36,731 bases of DNA from an uncultured Lachnospiraceae bacterium (GCA_910588825.1 CAJURF010000032.1:1-36731); one strand, 5' to 3'; shown: positions 23,558-31,499, counted from the first letter of the stretch. The notes: a model not told the origin generated them from the sequence alone. Numbers and translations are program-made.

Positions 23558-25093
23558 ATGCCCATAACCACTTTTGCCGCAATTGATGTTGGATCCTACG
23601 AAGTGGGAATGAAGATTTTTGAACTTTCTAAAAAGTATGGCCTGAAGGAGATTGACACGGTCCGGTATCGGCTGGAGCTGGGGAAGGATGTGTTTGAGAG
23701 CGGGCGGTTCAGTTCCAAAATGATTATGGAACTGTGTACTGTATTGAAGAATTACAAAGAAATTATGGACGGGTATCGGGTGGACAGTTACCGGGCATAT
23801 GGAACAAGTCCCTTTCGAGAATCCAAGAATGCCCATATTGCCATTGAGCGGGTGAAGCAGAGAACCGGTGTGGATATCTCTGTCCTGAGTAATTCGGAAC
23901 AGAGATTTCTGGGATATAAGTCCATTGCTGCACAGGAAAGCGGTTTCCAGAAAATGATCCGCAAGAGCACGGCTATTGTGGATGTGGGCGGGGGAGGTAT
24001 GCAGGTGTCCCTGTTTGATAAGGATGCTCTGGTTACTACTCAGCATCTGCGTCTTGGAAGCCTGCGCATCCGGGAAAGACTGCTGGCTTTGGAGAAAGAG
24101 ACAATCCATTATGAACAGCTGGTGGAAGAATTTATCCACAATGAGCTTTTGACTTTTAAGAAATTGTATCTGGGAGATCGAGAAGTCAAACATGTGATTT
24201 TTCTGGGAGATTTTTTCACAGATATTATTTTCCACGGGGAGTCTGTGGAAAATACCATTACCCGGGAGGAGTTTAACCGGCTGTATCAGGATATTATCAG
24301 CCGTTCCCCGGAGGAGATGGCAATGCGTCTGGGGATTCCCGTGGAATATGCCACGCTGCTGGTGCCCACAACCGTCATTTATATGAATTTCGTAGATATT
24401 TTCAAGACAGAAGCTATGTGGGTGCCGGGAACCACGCTGGCAGACGGAATTGCCTATGATTACGGAGAAGGCTGCGGGCTGATTAAGCACAAGCACAATT
24501 TTGAGAACGATATTGTGGTGGCAGCGGAGAACATAGCATACCGGTATTCTACCAGCCACAGGCATACACATGCAGTGGCAAAGATTGCCCTGAAGATTTT
24601 TGACAGTATGAAGAAGGTTCACGGCATGGGAAGCCGCCAGCGTCTGCTGCTTCATATTGCCGCCATTCTTCACGAATGTGGAAAATATATCAGTATGTAC
24701 GCAGTGGCAGATAACTCTTTTCATATTATCATGTCCACGGAGATTATCGGCCTCTCCCACGAGGAACGCCAGATCATTGCCAGCGTAGTGCGGTACAATT
24801 CCAAAGAGTTTGGATATTATGATGAGATCAGCCGGGAGATCGGGGCAAACCGGGAAAGCTATCAGGTAATTGCCATGCTGACAGCCATTCACCGGGTGGC
24901 CAATGCTTTGGACAGGGGCCATTACCAGAAGATCAGGGACTTGCATCCTGTGTTAAAGGACGGCCAGCTTACACTGGCGTTGGAGTCAGAACGGGATTTT
25001 GGCCTGGAACAGGGGCTTTTGCAGGAAAAGGCAGACTTTTTCGAGGAAGTTTTCGGTGTTCAGATCCGGCTACGCAGGAAAAAACAGGTATAG
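23558..25093 (+). CDS. ppx: Exopolyphosphatase (Ppx/GppA family with HD domain)
   Basis: 511 residues. The N-terminal actin-like ASKHA fold has the phosphate motifs AAIDVGSYEVGMKI (about 8) and AIVDVGGGGMQVSL (about 140). A C-terminal HD-type helical domain includes HTHAVAKIALKIFD and HIAAILHECGKYI (about 345-390). Such enzymes remove terminal phosphates from polyphosphate or pppGpp. GGAGGAG lies before ATG 23558. It is directly followed by ppk1, so polyphosphate breakdown and synthesis are encoded together. Confidence 0.92.
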   Translation: MPITTFAAIDVGSYEVGMKIFELSKKYGLKEIDTVRYRLELGKDVFESGRFSSKMIMELCTVLKNYKEIMDGYRVDSYRAYGTSPFRESKNAHIAIERVKQRTGVDISVLSNSEQRFLGYKSIAAQESGFQKMIRKSTAIVDVGGGGMQVSLFDKDALVTTQHLRLGSLRIRERLLALEKETIHYEQLVEEFIHNELLTFKKLYLGDREVKHVIFLGDFFTDIIFHGESVENTITREEFNRLYQDIISRSPEEMAMRLGIPVEYATLLVPTTVIYMNFVDIFKTEAMWVPGTTLADGIAYDYGEGCGLIKHKHNFENDIVVAAENIAYRYSTSHRHTHAVAKIALKIFDSMKKVHGMGSRQRLLLHIAAILHECGKYISMYAVADNSFHIIMSTEIIGLSHEERQIIASVVRYNSKEFGYYDEISREIGANRESYQVIAMLTAIHRVANALDRGHYQKIRDLHPVLKDGQLTLALESERDFGLEQGLLQEKADFFEEVFGVQIRLRRKKQV

Positions 25094-25103
25094 GAGAATG
25101 ACC

Positions 25104-27257
25104 ATGGAAGAAAAAAATTACAGGAAAGCGGAATATTATGTGAATAGGGAGCGGAGCTGGCTGTTATTCAACCGGCGGGTGTTGAGCGAGGCGAGGGACA
25201 GTTCTATCCCTCTTTTTGAACGGCTGAAATTTCTAAGCATTACTTCTTCTAACCTGGATGAATTTTATATGGTGCGGGTGGCATCTCTGAAAGACCAGGT
25301 ACACGCCCAGTATACCAAACCGGATATTGCCGGGCTGTCCCCGAAAGACCAGCTGAAGAAGATAAGCGAAGATACCCATGAGCTGGTACAGCTTCAGTAC
25401 AGTACTTATAACCGTTCTCTGTACCCGGCTTTGAAAAACAAAGCGGGTCTGGTTCTGATCAGCCAGCATGAGGAACTGTCCAAACATCAGAAAAAATTTG
25501 TAGATGAATATTTTGAAGAGAATATCTATCCTGTACTCACACCTATGGCCATGGATTCTTCCCGGCCGTTTCCGCTGATTCGAAATAGAAGCCTCAATAT
25601 CGGCGCTCTGATTTCTAAGAAGGATCGGAAAAAGGGAAAGGAAGTCCTGGAATTTGCCACCGTGCAGGTACCGGCCGTGCTTCCCAGAGTGATTGGCCTG
25701 CCGGATGATAAAGACGGTCAGAAGGTGGTGATTCTCCTGGAGGAAATCATTGAGCGCAACATCGGCAAACTGTTCCTCAGCTATGATGTGGTGTGCGCCC
25801 ATCCCTACCGGATCATGCGCAATGCGGACCTGAGCATCGACGAGGATGAGGCAGAGGACCTGCTCAAAGAGATTCAGAAACAGCTGAAGAAGCGCCAGTG
25901 GGGGGAAGTGATCCGTCTGGAGGTGGAGGACCGGATTGACAAACGCCTGCTGAAAATCCTCAAGACAGAATTTCAAAGCAAAGAGGAGGATATTTTTCAT
26001 ATCCCCGGTCCTCTGGACCTGACTTTTCTTATGAAATTGTACGGACTGGAAGGGTTTGACCAGTTTAAGGCACAGCCCCATCAGCCTGCACCGGTTCCTG
26101 CGTTTATTGACCAGGATGATATTTTTGAAGTGATCCAGAAGCGGGATGTATTTCTACATCATCCCTATATGAGTTTTGACCCTGTGGTAAATTTTGTGCG
26201 CCAGGCGGCAAAAGACCCCGATGTGCTGGCGATTAAACAGACCCTCTACCGGGTCAGCGGCAATTCTCCCATTATAGCGGCTTTGGCGAAAGCGGCGGAA
26301 AACGGCAAGCAGGTGTCTGTGCTGGTGGAACTGAAGGCACGGTTCGATGAGGAGAACAACATTGTCTGGGCGAAGATGCTGGAAAAAGCGGGATGTCACG
26401 TGATTTACGGTCTGGTGGGCCTGAAAACCCACAGCAAGATTACTCTGGTGGTGCGCAGGGAGGAGACAGGTATCCGCAGGTATGTGCATCTGGGAACGGG
26501 AAACTATAACGACAGTACAGCCAGACTCTACACGGACTGCGGGATATTTACCTGCGACGCCCGGTTTGGAGAGGACGCCACTGCGGTATTTAACATGCTG
26601 TCCGGCTATTCAGAGCCAAAATCCTGGCACAAGCTGATTATGGCCCCTCTGTGGATGAAAAAGCGGTTTCTCCGCATGATTCAGACCGAGAGGGAGCACG
26701 CAGAGGAAGGAAAGCCGGCTCATATTGCCGCCAAAATCAATTCCCTGTGCGACCCGGATATTATCGAGGCCTTATATCAGGCGTCATCTTCCGGGGTGAA
26801 GATTGACCTGCTCATACGGGGAATCTGCTGTCTGAAGGTGGGAACCCCGGGAATCAGTGAAAATATCCGCGTGCGCTCTATTGTGGGGGATTTTCTGGAG
26901 CACAGCCGTATTTTCTATTTCTATAACAACGGAGCCGAGGATGTGTTTATGGGAAGCGCGGACTGGATGACCAGGAATCTGGACCGCAGAGTGGAGATTG
27001 TATTTCCGGTGGAGGATGAGAAGATCAAACAGGAAGTTCTTCATATTCTGGACATGGAGTTCCGGGATAATATAAAAGCACATATATTAAAAGAAGACGG
27101 GCATTATGAAAAACAAGACCGGAGAGGGAAGGCACCATTGAATTCCCAGATGCTGTTCTGCCGGGAGGCTGGTGAACAGGCGGCTTCCATGAAAAAACAG
27201 CACGAGAAAACACGGGTGTTTATCCCGGCAGAGCCAGAGCATCTGGAGGAAGACTAA
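25104..27257 (+). CDS. ppk1: Polyphosphate kinase 1
   Basis: 717 residues. PPK1 transfers the gamma phosphate of ATP onto polyphosphate. The N-terminal domain has YVNRERSWLLFNRRVL and SNLDEFYMVRVASL; the catalytic PLD-like half carries the phospho-acceptor His in GLKTHSKITLV and the second His in HSRIFYFYNNG, with RPYGSF-region counterparts in HHPYMSFDPV. The last 35 or so residues are a loose charged tail. ATG 25104 has AGGAG 7 bases upstream; the frame is open much further back but would overlap ppx by about 100 bases. It ends tail-to-tail with the PsiE-like gene, overlapping by 4 bases. Confidence 0.96.
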   Translation: MEEKNYRKAEYYVNRERSWLLFNRRVLSEARDSSIPLFERLKFLSITSSNLDEFYMVRVASLKDQVHAQYTKPDIAGLSPKDQLKKISEDTHELVQLQYSTYNRSLYPALKNKAGLVLISQHEELSKHQKKFVDEYFEENIYPVLTPMAMDSSRPFPLIRNRSLNIGALISKKDRKKGKEVLEFATVQVPAVLPRVIGLPDDKDGQKVVILLEEIIERNIGKLFLSYDVVCAHPYRIMRNADLSIDEDEAEDLLKEIQKQLKKRQWGEVIRLEVEDRIDKRLLKILKTEFQSKEEDIFHIPGPLDLTFLMKLYGLEGFDQFKAQPHQPAPVPAFIDQDDIFEVIQKRDVFLHHPYMSFDPVVNFVRQAAKDPDVLAIKQTLYRVSGNSPIIAALAKAAENGKQVSVLVELKARFDEENNIVWAKMLEKAGCHVIYGLVGLKTHSKITLVVRREETGIRRYVHLGTGNYNDSTARLYTDCGIFTCDARFGEDATAVFNMLSGYSEPKSWHKLIMAPLWMKKRFLRMIQTEREHAEEGKPAHIAAKINSLCDPDIIEALYQASSSGVKIDLLIRGICCLKVGTPGISENIRVRSIVGDFLEHSRIFYFYNNGAEDVFMGSADWMTRNLDRRVEIVFPVEDEKIKQEVLHILDMEFRDNIKAHILKEDGHYEKQDRRGKAPLNSQMLFCREAGEQAASMKKQHEKTRVFIPAEPEHLEED

Positions 27258-27685
27258 TGGTTCTTGTTTTGCTCAGAGGCGTCTGCGCCGGCAGATGCCT
27301 CTGGTTTTAATAACAGGTATTTCCGTGTGGCGAACAAAGCGGCGATGGCGGCCACGCCGATTAAGGTCTGTGTGGTATTCAGATGTTCCACCACCATCTG
27401 GCGGGCAATGGCCAGCATCAGCACTTCCAGCACTGTCTCCGAGGTATGCTGGCAGAGCATTTTCACAAACTCCACCCCCACCACCAGTGTCAGGGCGTTA
27501 CTGAGAAAGTCATTAAAATCAGTATCCCCAGGGTGCAGGAAAGAGTCCAGGAAAATGCTGCCCACCAGGGAGACTACTGAGGCTATGATCACCAGCAGGA
27601 TGATCACCGCAAATAAAATCTCCAGGTAGCGGGAAATTTTGTAGAGGATGCTGTCTATTTTTGAGTTGAAATGTTTGTCATTCAT
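27254..27685 (-). CDS. PsiE-like membrane protein
   Basis: 143 residues with three or four hydrophobic segments: a strong one at about 23-48 (ILFAVIILLVIIASVVSLVG), one around ALTLVVGVEFVKML, and one at TLIGVAAIAALFA. The layout and the segments VGVEFVKMLCQHTSETVLEVLMLAIARQ resemble the PsiE (phosphate-starvation-inducible) family. Placement opposite ppk1, overlapping its stop codon, would suit a phosphate link, although PsiE has no defined activity. The minus-strand stop is inside the last codons of ppk1. Confidence 0.65.
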   Translation of the reverse strand: MNDKHFNSKIDSILYKISRYLEILFAVIILLVIIASVVSLVGSIFLDSFLHPGDTDFNDFLSNALTLVVGVEFVKMLCQHTSETVLEVLMLAIARQMVVEHLNTTQTLIGVAAIAALFATRKYLLLKPEASAGADASEQNKNH

Positions 27686-27761
27686 GGATGGCTCCTTTTC
27701 AGACGATATGATTGTTTTATTATAAGGGATAGGTCTGAAAGTGTAAAGACTGAAAAACTAT

Positions 27762-27790
27762 TTGACACAGACAGCCATATGTGTTATTAT
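27762..27790 (+). promoter_or_regulatory. Promoter of the cobalamin-riboswitch transcript
   Basis: A perfect TTGACA (27762-27767), a 17-base spacer and TATTAT (27785-27790). It stands about 30 bases before the riboswitch aptamer. Confidence 0.82.
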
Positions 27791-27819
27791 AAAAAAGTAT
27801 AATTCCAGAGAACATATAG

Positions 27820-27996
27820 AGTGCTTCTGCTATTCATGGGGCAGATGAAGAGGGAATATGGGTGAGAATCCTAAGCGATCCGGTCACTGTATTTGGGGAG
27901 TGCTGTTTTTATATCCATTGTATGCGTGCATATGAGAAGGAAAAGCGGTGCTGTGAACCATAAGCCAGGAAACCTGCTTTATATGTAAGGTGAAGC
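27820..27996 (+). promoter_or_regulatory. Cobalamin riboswitch
   Basis: Conserved aptamer blocks appear in order: GGGAA (27852-27856), GGGTGAGAATCC (27860-27871), GGTCACTGT near 27882, and the B12 box AGCCAGGAAACCTGC (27963-27977). GCTTC near 27823 can pair with GAAGC near 27992 to close the element. A terminator-like hairpin follows at 28040. The riboswitch lies upstream of the cysteine-rich gene at 28224, so binding of adenosyl- or another cobalamin would be expected to reduce its expression. Confidence 0.85.
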
Positions 27997-28039
27997 TTCC
28001 GTGTAAAGTGAACATCTAAACATGTAGAAATATCATGTG

Positions 28040-28077
28040 TGTCCGCTTTTCGGGAAAACGAACGGCGGACATTTCTT
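28040..28077 (+). terminator. Riboswitch-associated terminator hairpin
   Basis: TGTCCGC (28040-28046) pairs with GCGGACA (28065-28071), with an inner TTTTC/GAAAA pairing and a TTTCTT tail. It sits between aptamer and gene, as expected for transcriptional control. The T tract is short, so efficiency is uncertain. The remaining 28078-28223 stretch shows nothing recognisable except the ribosome site of the next gene. Confidence 0.6.
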
Positions 28078-28223
28078 ATATGGAAAAACCTGAACGTGTG
28101 AATTATGCATGATTAAACGGCAGACGATAGAGCGCTTCGGCGAGTGTTTTGGTTCTCTCCGCTCACTTATGGACCATTGTTACCTCCTGTTGCCGGAGCC
28201 TCTTGTCGTCAGAAGGAGAGAAA

Positions 28224-28520
28224 ATGCTGGATAAGGATTCCTGGAAGGAAAAGGAGTTTTCTTTTTTTTCCCATAGAAAGTGCGAATACTTTCCCTGTCA
28301 TGATACAGAGCATCCGGAGGATTTTAATTGTCTGTTCTGTTATTGTCCTCTTTATGCATTGAAAGACCGGTGCGGAGGCAATTTTCAGTATACCAAGTCC
28401 GGTGTGAAAGATTGCAGCGGATGCAGCCTTCCCCACAAGAGGAAGAATTACGAATACATCATGGATAAGTTTAAGGAAATACAGGAAATTACCAAATTAG
28501 GAACTGCAGAAAATAAGTGA
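28224..28520 (+). CDS. Cysteine-rich small domain protein under cobalamin riboswitch
   Basis: 98 residues; the start is set by AAGGAGAG (28213-28220) before ATG 28224. The body is packed with cysteines (KCEYFPCHD, NCLFCYCPLY, DRCGGNF, DCSGCSLPHK), the layout of the cysteine-rich small domain (PF04071) that is often found with cobalamin-synthesis or cobalamin-dependent genes. It probably binds a metal; the activity is unknown. The C-terminal tail is a helix (YIMDKFKEIQEIT). Control by the preceding riboswitch and a terminator right after the gene (28555-28577) suggest a single-gene B12-responsive unit. Confidence 0.82.
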   Translation: MLDKDSWKEKEFSFFSHRKCEYFPCHDTEHPEDFNCLFCYCPLYALKDRCGGNFQYTKSGVKDCSGCSLPHKRKNYEYIMDKFKEIQEITKLGTAENK

Positions 28521-28554
28521 TACAGGCAGCGCAGGATTTGGAAAAGATACAGCA

Positions 28555-28577
28555 GGCGCCGGAAGGTGCCTTTCTTG
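28555..28577 (+). terminator. Terminator of the Cys-rich gene
   Basis: GGCGCC (28555-28560) pairs with GGTGCC (28565-28570) around a GGAA loop and is followed by TTTCTT. Confidence 0.68.
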
Positions 28578-28666
28578 TCGTATTATGAAACTTTGTTCTC
28601 TGTACGATAAGAACCCTCCGGGGAATGGCCCTGTGCGCCAAGGAAGGATAAGCTGCTGACGCGGCT

Positions 28667-28695
28667 TTGAAGTGTATCAAAAGTCAGGATATACT
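28667..28695 (+). promoter_or_regulatory. Promoter of the lipoprotein gene
   Basis: TTGAAG (28667-28672), 17 bases and TATACT (28690-28695). The predicted start near 28702 places the inverted repeat at 28713-28770 about 10 nt from the mRNA 5' end. Confidence 0.65.
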
Positions 28696-28712
28696 CAGGA
28701 GCATACGTATTT

Positions 28713-28770
28713 GCCAAATGATTTGCTGTTTTGCTTGAAACAGTGAAGACTTGCTGGCAAATCATTTGGC
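28713..28770. repeat. 14-bp perfect inverted repeat in the lipoprotein leader
   Basis: GCCAAATGATTTGC (28713-28726) and its exact reverse complement GCAAATCATTTGGC (28757-28770) surround a 30-base loop that itself holds TGTTT/AAACA. Outer ATAC/GTAT segments (28703-28706, 28777-28780) can extend it. There is no T-run after it, so it is not a usual terminator. It may be a 5' UTR stabiliser, a regulatory RNA or an operator. Confidence 0.85.
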
Positions 28771-28794
28771 TCGCGGGTATAACAGGAGGAATGT

Positions 28795-29289
28795 ATGAGA
28801 AAACTTTGTCTGTTGCTGGGAATGCTTGTTTTACTTGGCGGCTGTTCTTCTCTGAATGACAGTGAGCCGGAGATAAAAAGAGAAGAAATACCAGACCCTT
28901 TGGTGGAAGTGGAAGGGACCCAGGCTTTTGCAAGGGTGGGTGCGGATATAGAGGCGCCGGTGGGAGCGGAGAATGCCCGCTACTATATTATCTCAGAGCG
29001 GATTGCCGAGATACAGTTCAGTCAAAATGGAGTGGAATATTGTTACCGGGCATCTCAGGATGAGGAGTCTGGGGAAAACAGCCAGGAGAACGCGCGGGAA
29101 CAGGAGAGTGTGCAGGCAGTGGTGGGAGACGTTTCCATTCCCATTCAGACCCAGGGAGACAGACATCTGGCGGTATGGAGATGGGGCAGCATGTGTTATC
29201 GTCTGGAGTCAGATGACCCGGTGGATGAAGGGATTATGAAAGCACTGGTAGAGGAGCTGGCAAGGGAAACCATGCCCGCGCAGATATAA
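28795..29289 (+). CDS. Small lipoprotein, function unknown
   Basis: 164 residues with a lipoprotein signal: basic start, hydrophobic core and lipobox LGGC (cysteine 17), so the mature protein is anchored on the outer face of the membrane. The body is acidic with a beta-rich pattern (ARYYIISERIAEIQFSQNG, SVQAVVGDVSIPIQT, HLAVWRWGSMCYRLES), somewhat like DUF4367-type extracytoplasmic domains, but the match is weak. A glutamate-rich insertion lies near 85-105. AGGAGGA is 4 bases before ATG 28795; a second ATG 4 bases upstream is out of frame. Monocistronic by the look of its own promoter and hairpin. Confidence 0.72.
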   Translation: MRKLCLLLGMLVLLGGCSSLNDSEPEIKREEIPDPLVEVEGTQAFARVGADIEAPVGAENARYYIISERIAEIQFSQNGVEYCYRASQDEESGENSQENAREQESVQAVVGDVSIPIQTQGDRHLAVWRWGSMCYRLESDDPVDEGIMKALVEELARETMPAQI

Positions 29290-29309
29290 TGAGGCTTTTG
29301 TGGCTGCTG

Positions 29310-29333
29310 TCCGGGGGGGATATTCCCCCCGGA
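29310..29333 (+). terminator. Strong G+C hairpin after the lipoprotein gene, no T-run
   Basis: TCCGGGGGG (29310-29318) pairs perfectly with CCCCCCGGA (29325-29333) over a six-base loop. No T tract follows on either strand, so it may act as an RNA end-protecting or pausing structure rather than a classic terminator. Confidence 0.5.
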
Positions 29334-29372
29334 AGGATGAAATGGGCTGCTGAAATGGATAAAATTTCACTC

Positions 29373-29401
29373 TTGACATAGTGTACAAAATGTGGTAAAT
29401 T
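29373..29401 (+). promoter_or_regulatory. Promoter of the infC-rpmI-rplT operon
   Basis: A perfect TTGACA (29373-29378), 17-base spacer and TAAATT (29396-29401), about 200 bases upstream of infC. Confidence 0.8.
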
Positions 29402-29407
29402 AAATCG

Positions 29408-29566
29408 GTACGAAAAGAAAGCAGAGCTTCCACTCTCACCTTAGCGCAGAGGCGTCTAATGGTTTATAATTGTGAATCCGTGTTTTTGTCTGTGGTCTGT
29501 ATGGGCAGAGACTGTATCATTGGGTCATAATGTAAGTGTGGATAGCAGAGCTGTCTACACTTTTTT
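29408..29566 (+). promoter_or_regulatory. infC operon leader with attenuator (L20-leader-like)
   Basis: A structured leader lies between promoter and gene. It ends in a 12-bp stem (29535-29546 with 29550-29561, loop AGA) followed by six T, a complete intrinsic terminator ahead of infC. The block containing CTCACCTTAGCGCAGAGGC (near 29435) resembles the 5' leader seen in other clostridial infC operons. In Bacillus this leader type is bound by ribosomal protein L20, whose gene rplT is in this operon; a similar feedback is probable, but the fold was not computed. Confidence 0.7.
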
Positions 29567-29597
29567 AATGGTAATTCAGGTATGGAGGTGCACTACA

Positions 29598-30104
29598 ATT
29601 AGCGATTTAAAGATTAATGAACAAATCCGAGACAAAGAGGTACGTTTGATTGGTTCCAAGGGGGAGCAGCTGGGGATCATGTCCTCGAAAGATGCCATGT
29701 TCAAAGCGAAAGCAGCGGGATTGGATCTGGTAATGGTAGCTCCTGTAGCAAAGCCGCCCGTATGTAAGATCATTGATTACGGTAAGTATAAGTATGAAAT
29801 GGCTAGAAAAGAGAAAGAGGCCAGGAAGAAACAGAAAACCATCGATGTCAAAGAAGTGCGTCTTTCACCGAATATCGAAGCAAACGACATTAAAACCAAG
29901 GCGGCGGCGGCCAGGAAATTCATCACCAAGGGAGATAAGGTGAAAGTGACTTTGCGGTTTCGGGGTCGTGAGATTGCCCATATGCATGCCAGCAAGCATG
30001 TTCTCGAGGACTTTGCAGAATTATTATCAGATATTGCGGTTGTTGAGAAAGGTTTTAAAGTTGAGGGCAGAAGTATGATAATGTTTTTATCAGAAAAGAA
30101 ATAA
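29598..30104 (+). CDS. infC: Translation initiation factor IF-3, AUU start
   Basis: 168 residues. IF-3 prevents premature subunit joining and checks the start codon on the 30S subunit. The N-terminal domain begins ISDLKINEQIRDKEVRLIG; the linker is the basic helix ARKEKEARKKQKTIDVKEV; the C-terminal domain carries TLRFRGREIAH. I place the start at ATT 29598: GGAGGTG (29584-29590) is 7 bases before it, homologous proteins begin at this residue, and no in-frame ATG or GTG is near. AUU starts are a known feature of infC, letting IF-3 limit its own synthesis. The open frame continues upstream through the leader terminator, which argues against a longer form. Confidence 0.93.
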   Translation: MSDLKINEQIRDKEVRLIGSKGEQLGIMSSKDAMFKAKAAGLDLVMVAPVAKPPVCKIIDYGKYKYEMARKEKEARKKQKTIDVKEVRLSPNIEANDIKTKAAAARKFITKGDKVKVTLRFRGREIAHMHASKHVLEDFAELLSDIAVVEKGFKVEGRSMIMFLSEKK

Positions 30105-30157
30105 AAACGTTAGATAACCGCAGATATATTTTGATACGATCTAAGGAGGAATTAGCC

Positions 30158-30355
30158 ATGCCAAAAATGAAAACTTGCAAATCTGCAGCAAAGCGGTTCA
30201 AAAAAACAGGTACGGGAAAGTTAGTTAGAAGGAAAGCTTATAAGAGCCATATCTTAACCAAGAAATCCCAGAAAAGGAAGAGAAATCTCAGGAAAGCAAC
30301 GGTTACAGATGCTGCCAATGCAAAGGTTATGAAGAAAGCACTGCCGTATTTATAG
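30158..30355 (+). CDS. rpmI: 50S ribosomal protein L35
   Basis: 65 residues, very basic, MPKMKTCKSAAKRFKKTGTG start and HILTKKSQKRKRNLR centre as in L35. It is part of the large ribosomal subunit. AAGGAGGA is 7 bases before ATG 30158. It lies between infC and rplT, the conserved order. Confidence 0.97.
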   Translation: MPKMKTCKSAAKRFKKTGTGKLVRRKAYKSHILTKKSQKRKRNLRKATVTDAANAKVMKKALPYL

Positions 30356-30402
30356 AGGACGCTTCAGATTGATAATCAGAGAATACAGGAGGGATCAGGG
30401 AA

Positions 30403-30759
30403 ATGGCAAGAATTAAAGGTGGATTAAACGCAAAAAAAAGACATAAAAGAGTTTTGAAACTGGCAAAAGGATACAGGGGCGCACGTTCAAAACAGTACAG
30501 AATTGCAAAGCAGTCTGTAATGAGAGCTCTGGCCAGTTCTTATGCGGGAAGAAAGCAGAGAAAACGTCAGTTCAGACAGCTGTGGATTGCTAGAATTAAT
30601 GCTGCGGCCAGGTTGAACGGACTTTCTTACAGCAGATTTATGTATGGACTAAAATTGGCTGATATTAATATCAATAGAAAGATGCTGGCAGAGATGGCTG
30701 TAAATGACGCAGAAGGATTTACAGCTTTGGCTGAGGTGGCAAAAAGCAAAATAGCCTAA
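30403..30759 (+). CDS. rplT: 50S ribosomal protein L20
   Basis: 118 residues: MARIKGGLNAKKRHKRVLK start, the helical RKQRKRQFRQLWIARINAAAR segment and FMYGLKLADININRKML. L20 binds 23S rRNA early in 50S assembly and, in Bacillota, the leader of its own operon. It is the last gene of the operon; the terminator at 30770-30808 follows closely. Confidence 0.98.
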   Translation: MARIKGGLNAKKRHKRVLKLAKGYRGARSKQYRIAKQSVMRALASSYAGRKQRKRQFRQLWIARINAAARLNGLSYSRFMYGLKLADININRKMLAEMAVNDAEGFTALAEVAKSKIA

Positions 30760-30769
30760 AGGTTAGGAG

Positions 30770-30808
30770 GAGGGAAGTCCCGCTGTGTGCAAAGGACTTC
30801 CCTCTTTT
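30770..30808 (+). terminator. Terminator of the infC-rpmI-rplT operon
   Basis: An 11-bp perfect stem (GAGGGAAGTCC at 30770-30780 with GGACTTCCCTC at 30794-30804) followed by TTTTAT. Confidence 0.9.
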
Positions 30809-30812
30809 ATGG

Positions 30813-31499
30813 TTAATCCAGGAGCAGACGGTCCACTGTGACGAAGTCATAACCCTGTCCTGTCAGAAAGTCCACAATCTGCAAGGCAGCCTCCACAGAA
30901 CTTTCATAATAATCGTGCATGAGGATAATGTCTCCGTCTTCTGCGGAACTGGTGACTTTCTGTACTACCTGGCCTGTATTCTTGGTATTCCAGTCAAGGG
31001 GATCCACATCCCAGAATACTGGGAGCATGGTTACGGTACAGTCCAGCCCTTCTCTCCACTCGCCATAAGGCGGGCGGACATAGGTGGGATATTGGCCGAT
31101 AATTTCATAGATGGCGTTAGAAGTTTTGGTAATCTGGCTGCAGGCTTCCGTATCATTCAGTTTGCTTAAACGCACATGGTCAAAGGTATGATTGCCGATA
31201 AGATGGCCTTCGTCGTACATGCGCTGGACGATGGCCTCATTGCCTGCGATGTTTTTTCCCATGAGGAAGAAACTGGCCTTGATTCCCCGCTTTTTCAGTC
31301 CGTCCAGGAGCTGAGGGGTATAGACGGGATGGGGGCCGTCATCGAAGGTGAGAGCAAGAACGGGATTCTCAATTCCTGCTTTGGGTTTGACAGCAGGGGA
31401 AGCGGCTGAGCTGCCCATTGTCCTGTTCCACGCCAGCCCCAGTAATAATAAAAAGATACCGGCACAGGCATATAGCAGATATCCTAGTTTTTTAGCCAA
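30813..31499 (-). CDS. Polysaccharide deacetylase (NodB domain), membrane-anchored
   Basis: 228 residues from a TTG start at 31499, with GGAG 8 bases upstream; a GTG at 31508 would overlap that site. An N-terminal hydrophobic segment (LLYACAGIFLLLLGLAW) acts as a signal anchor. The NodB catalytic motifs are complete: TFDDGPHP, HTFDHVRLS (metal-binding His pair), RPPYGEWR, DPLDW and ILMHDYYE. Enzymes of this family remove acetyl groups from peptidoglycan or other N-acetylated glycans outside the membrane; which one cannot be told. It converges with rplT, with the terminator between them. Confidence 0.9.
   Translation of the reverse strand: MAKKLGYLLYACAGIFLLLLGLAWNRTMGSSAASPAVKPKAGIENPVLALTFDDGPHPVYTPQLLDGLKKRGIKASFFLMGKNIAGNEAIVQRMYDEGHLIGNHTFDHVRLSKLNDTEACSQITKTSNAIYEIIGQYPTYVRPPYGEWREGLDCTVTMLPVFWDVDPLDWNTKNTGQVVQKVTSSAEDGDIILMHDYYESSVEAALQIVDFLTGQGYDFVTVDRLLLD

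Noticed and set aside
23405..24946. A 513-codon minus-strand frame opposite ppx
   Set aside because: It covers the well-supported ppx gene and reads as its antisense shadow, His- and Gln-rich without domain motifs.
29472..29597. N-terminal extension of IF-3 upstream of ATT 29598
   Set aside because: The frame is open but runs through the leader terminator hairpin, has no ribosome site and adds residues not typical of IF-3.
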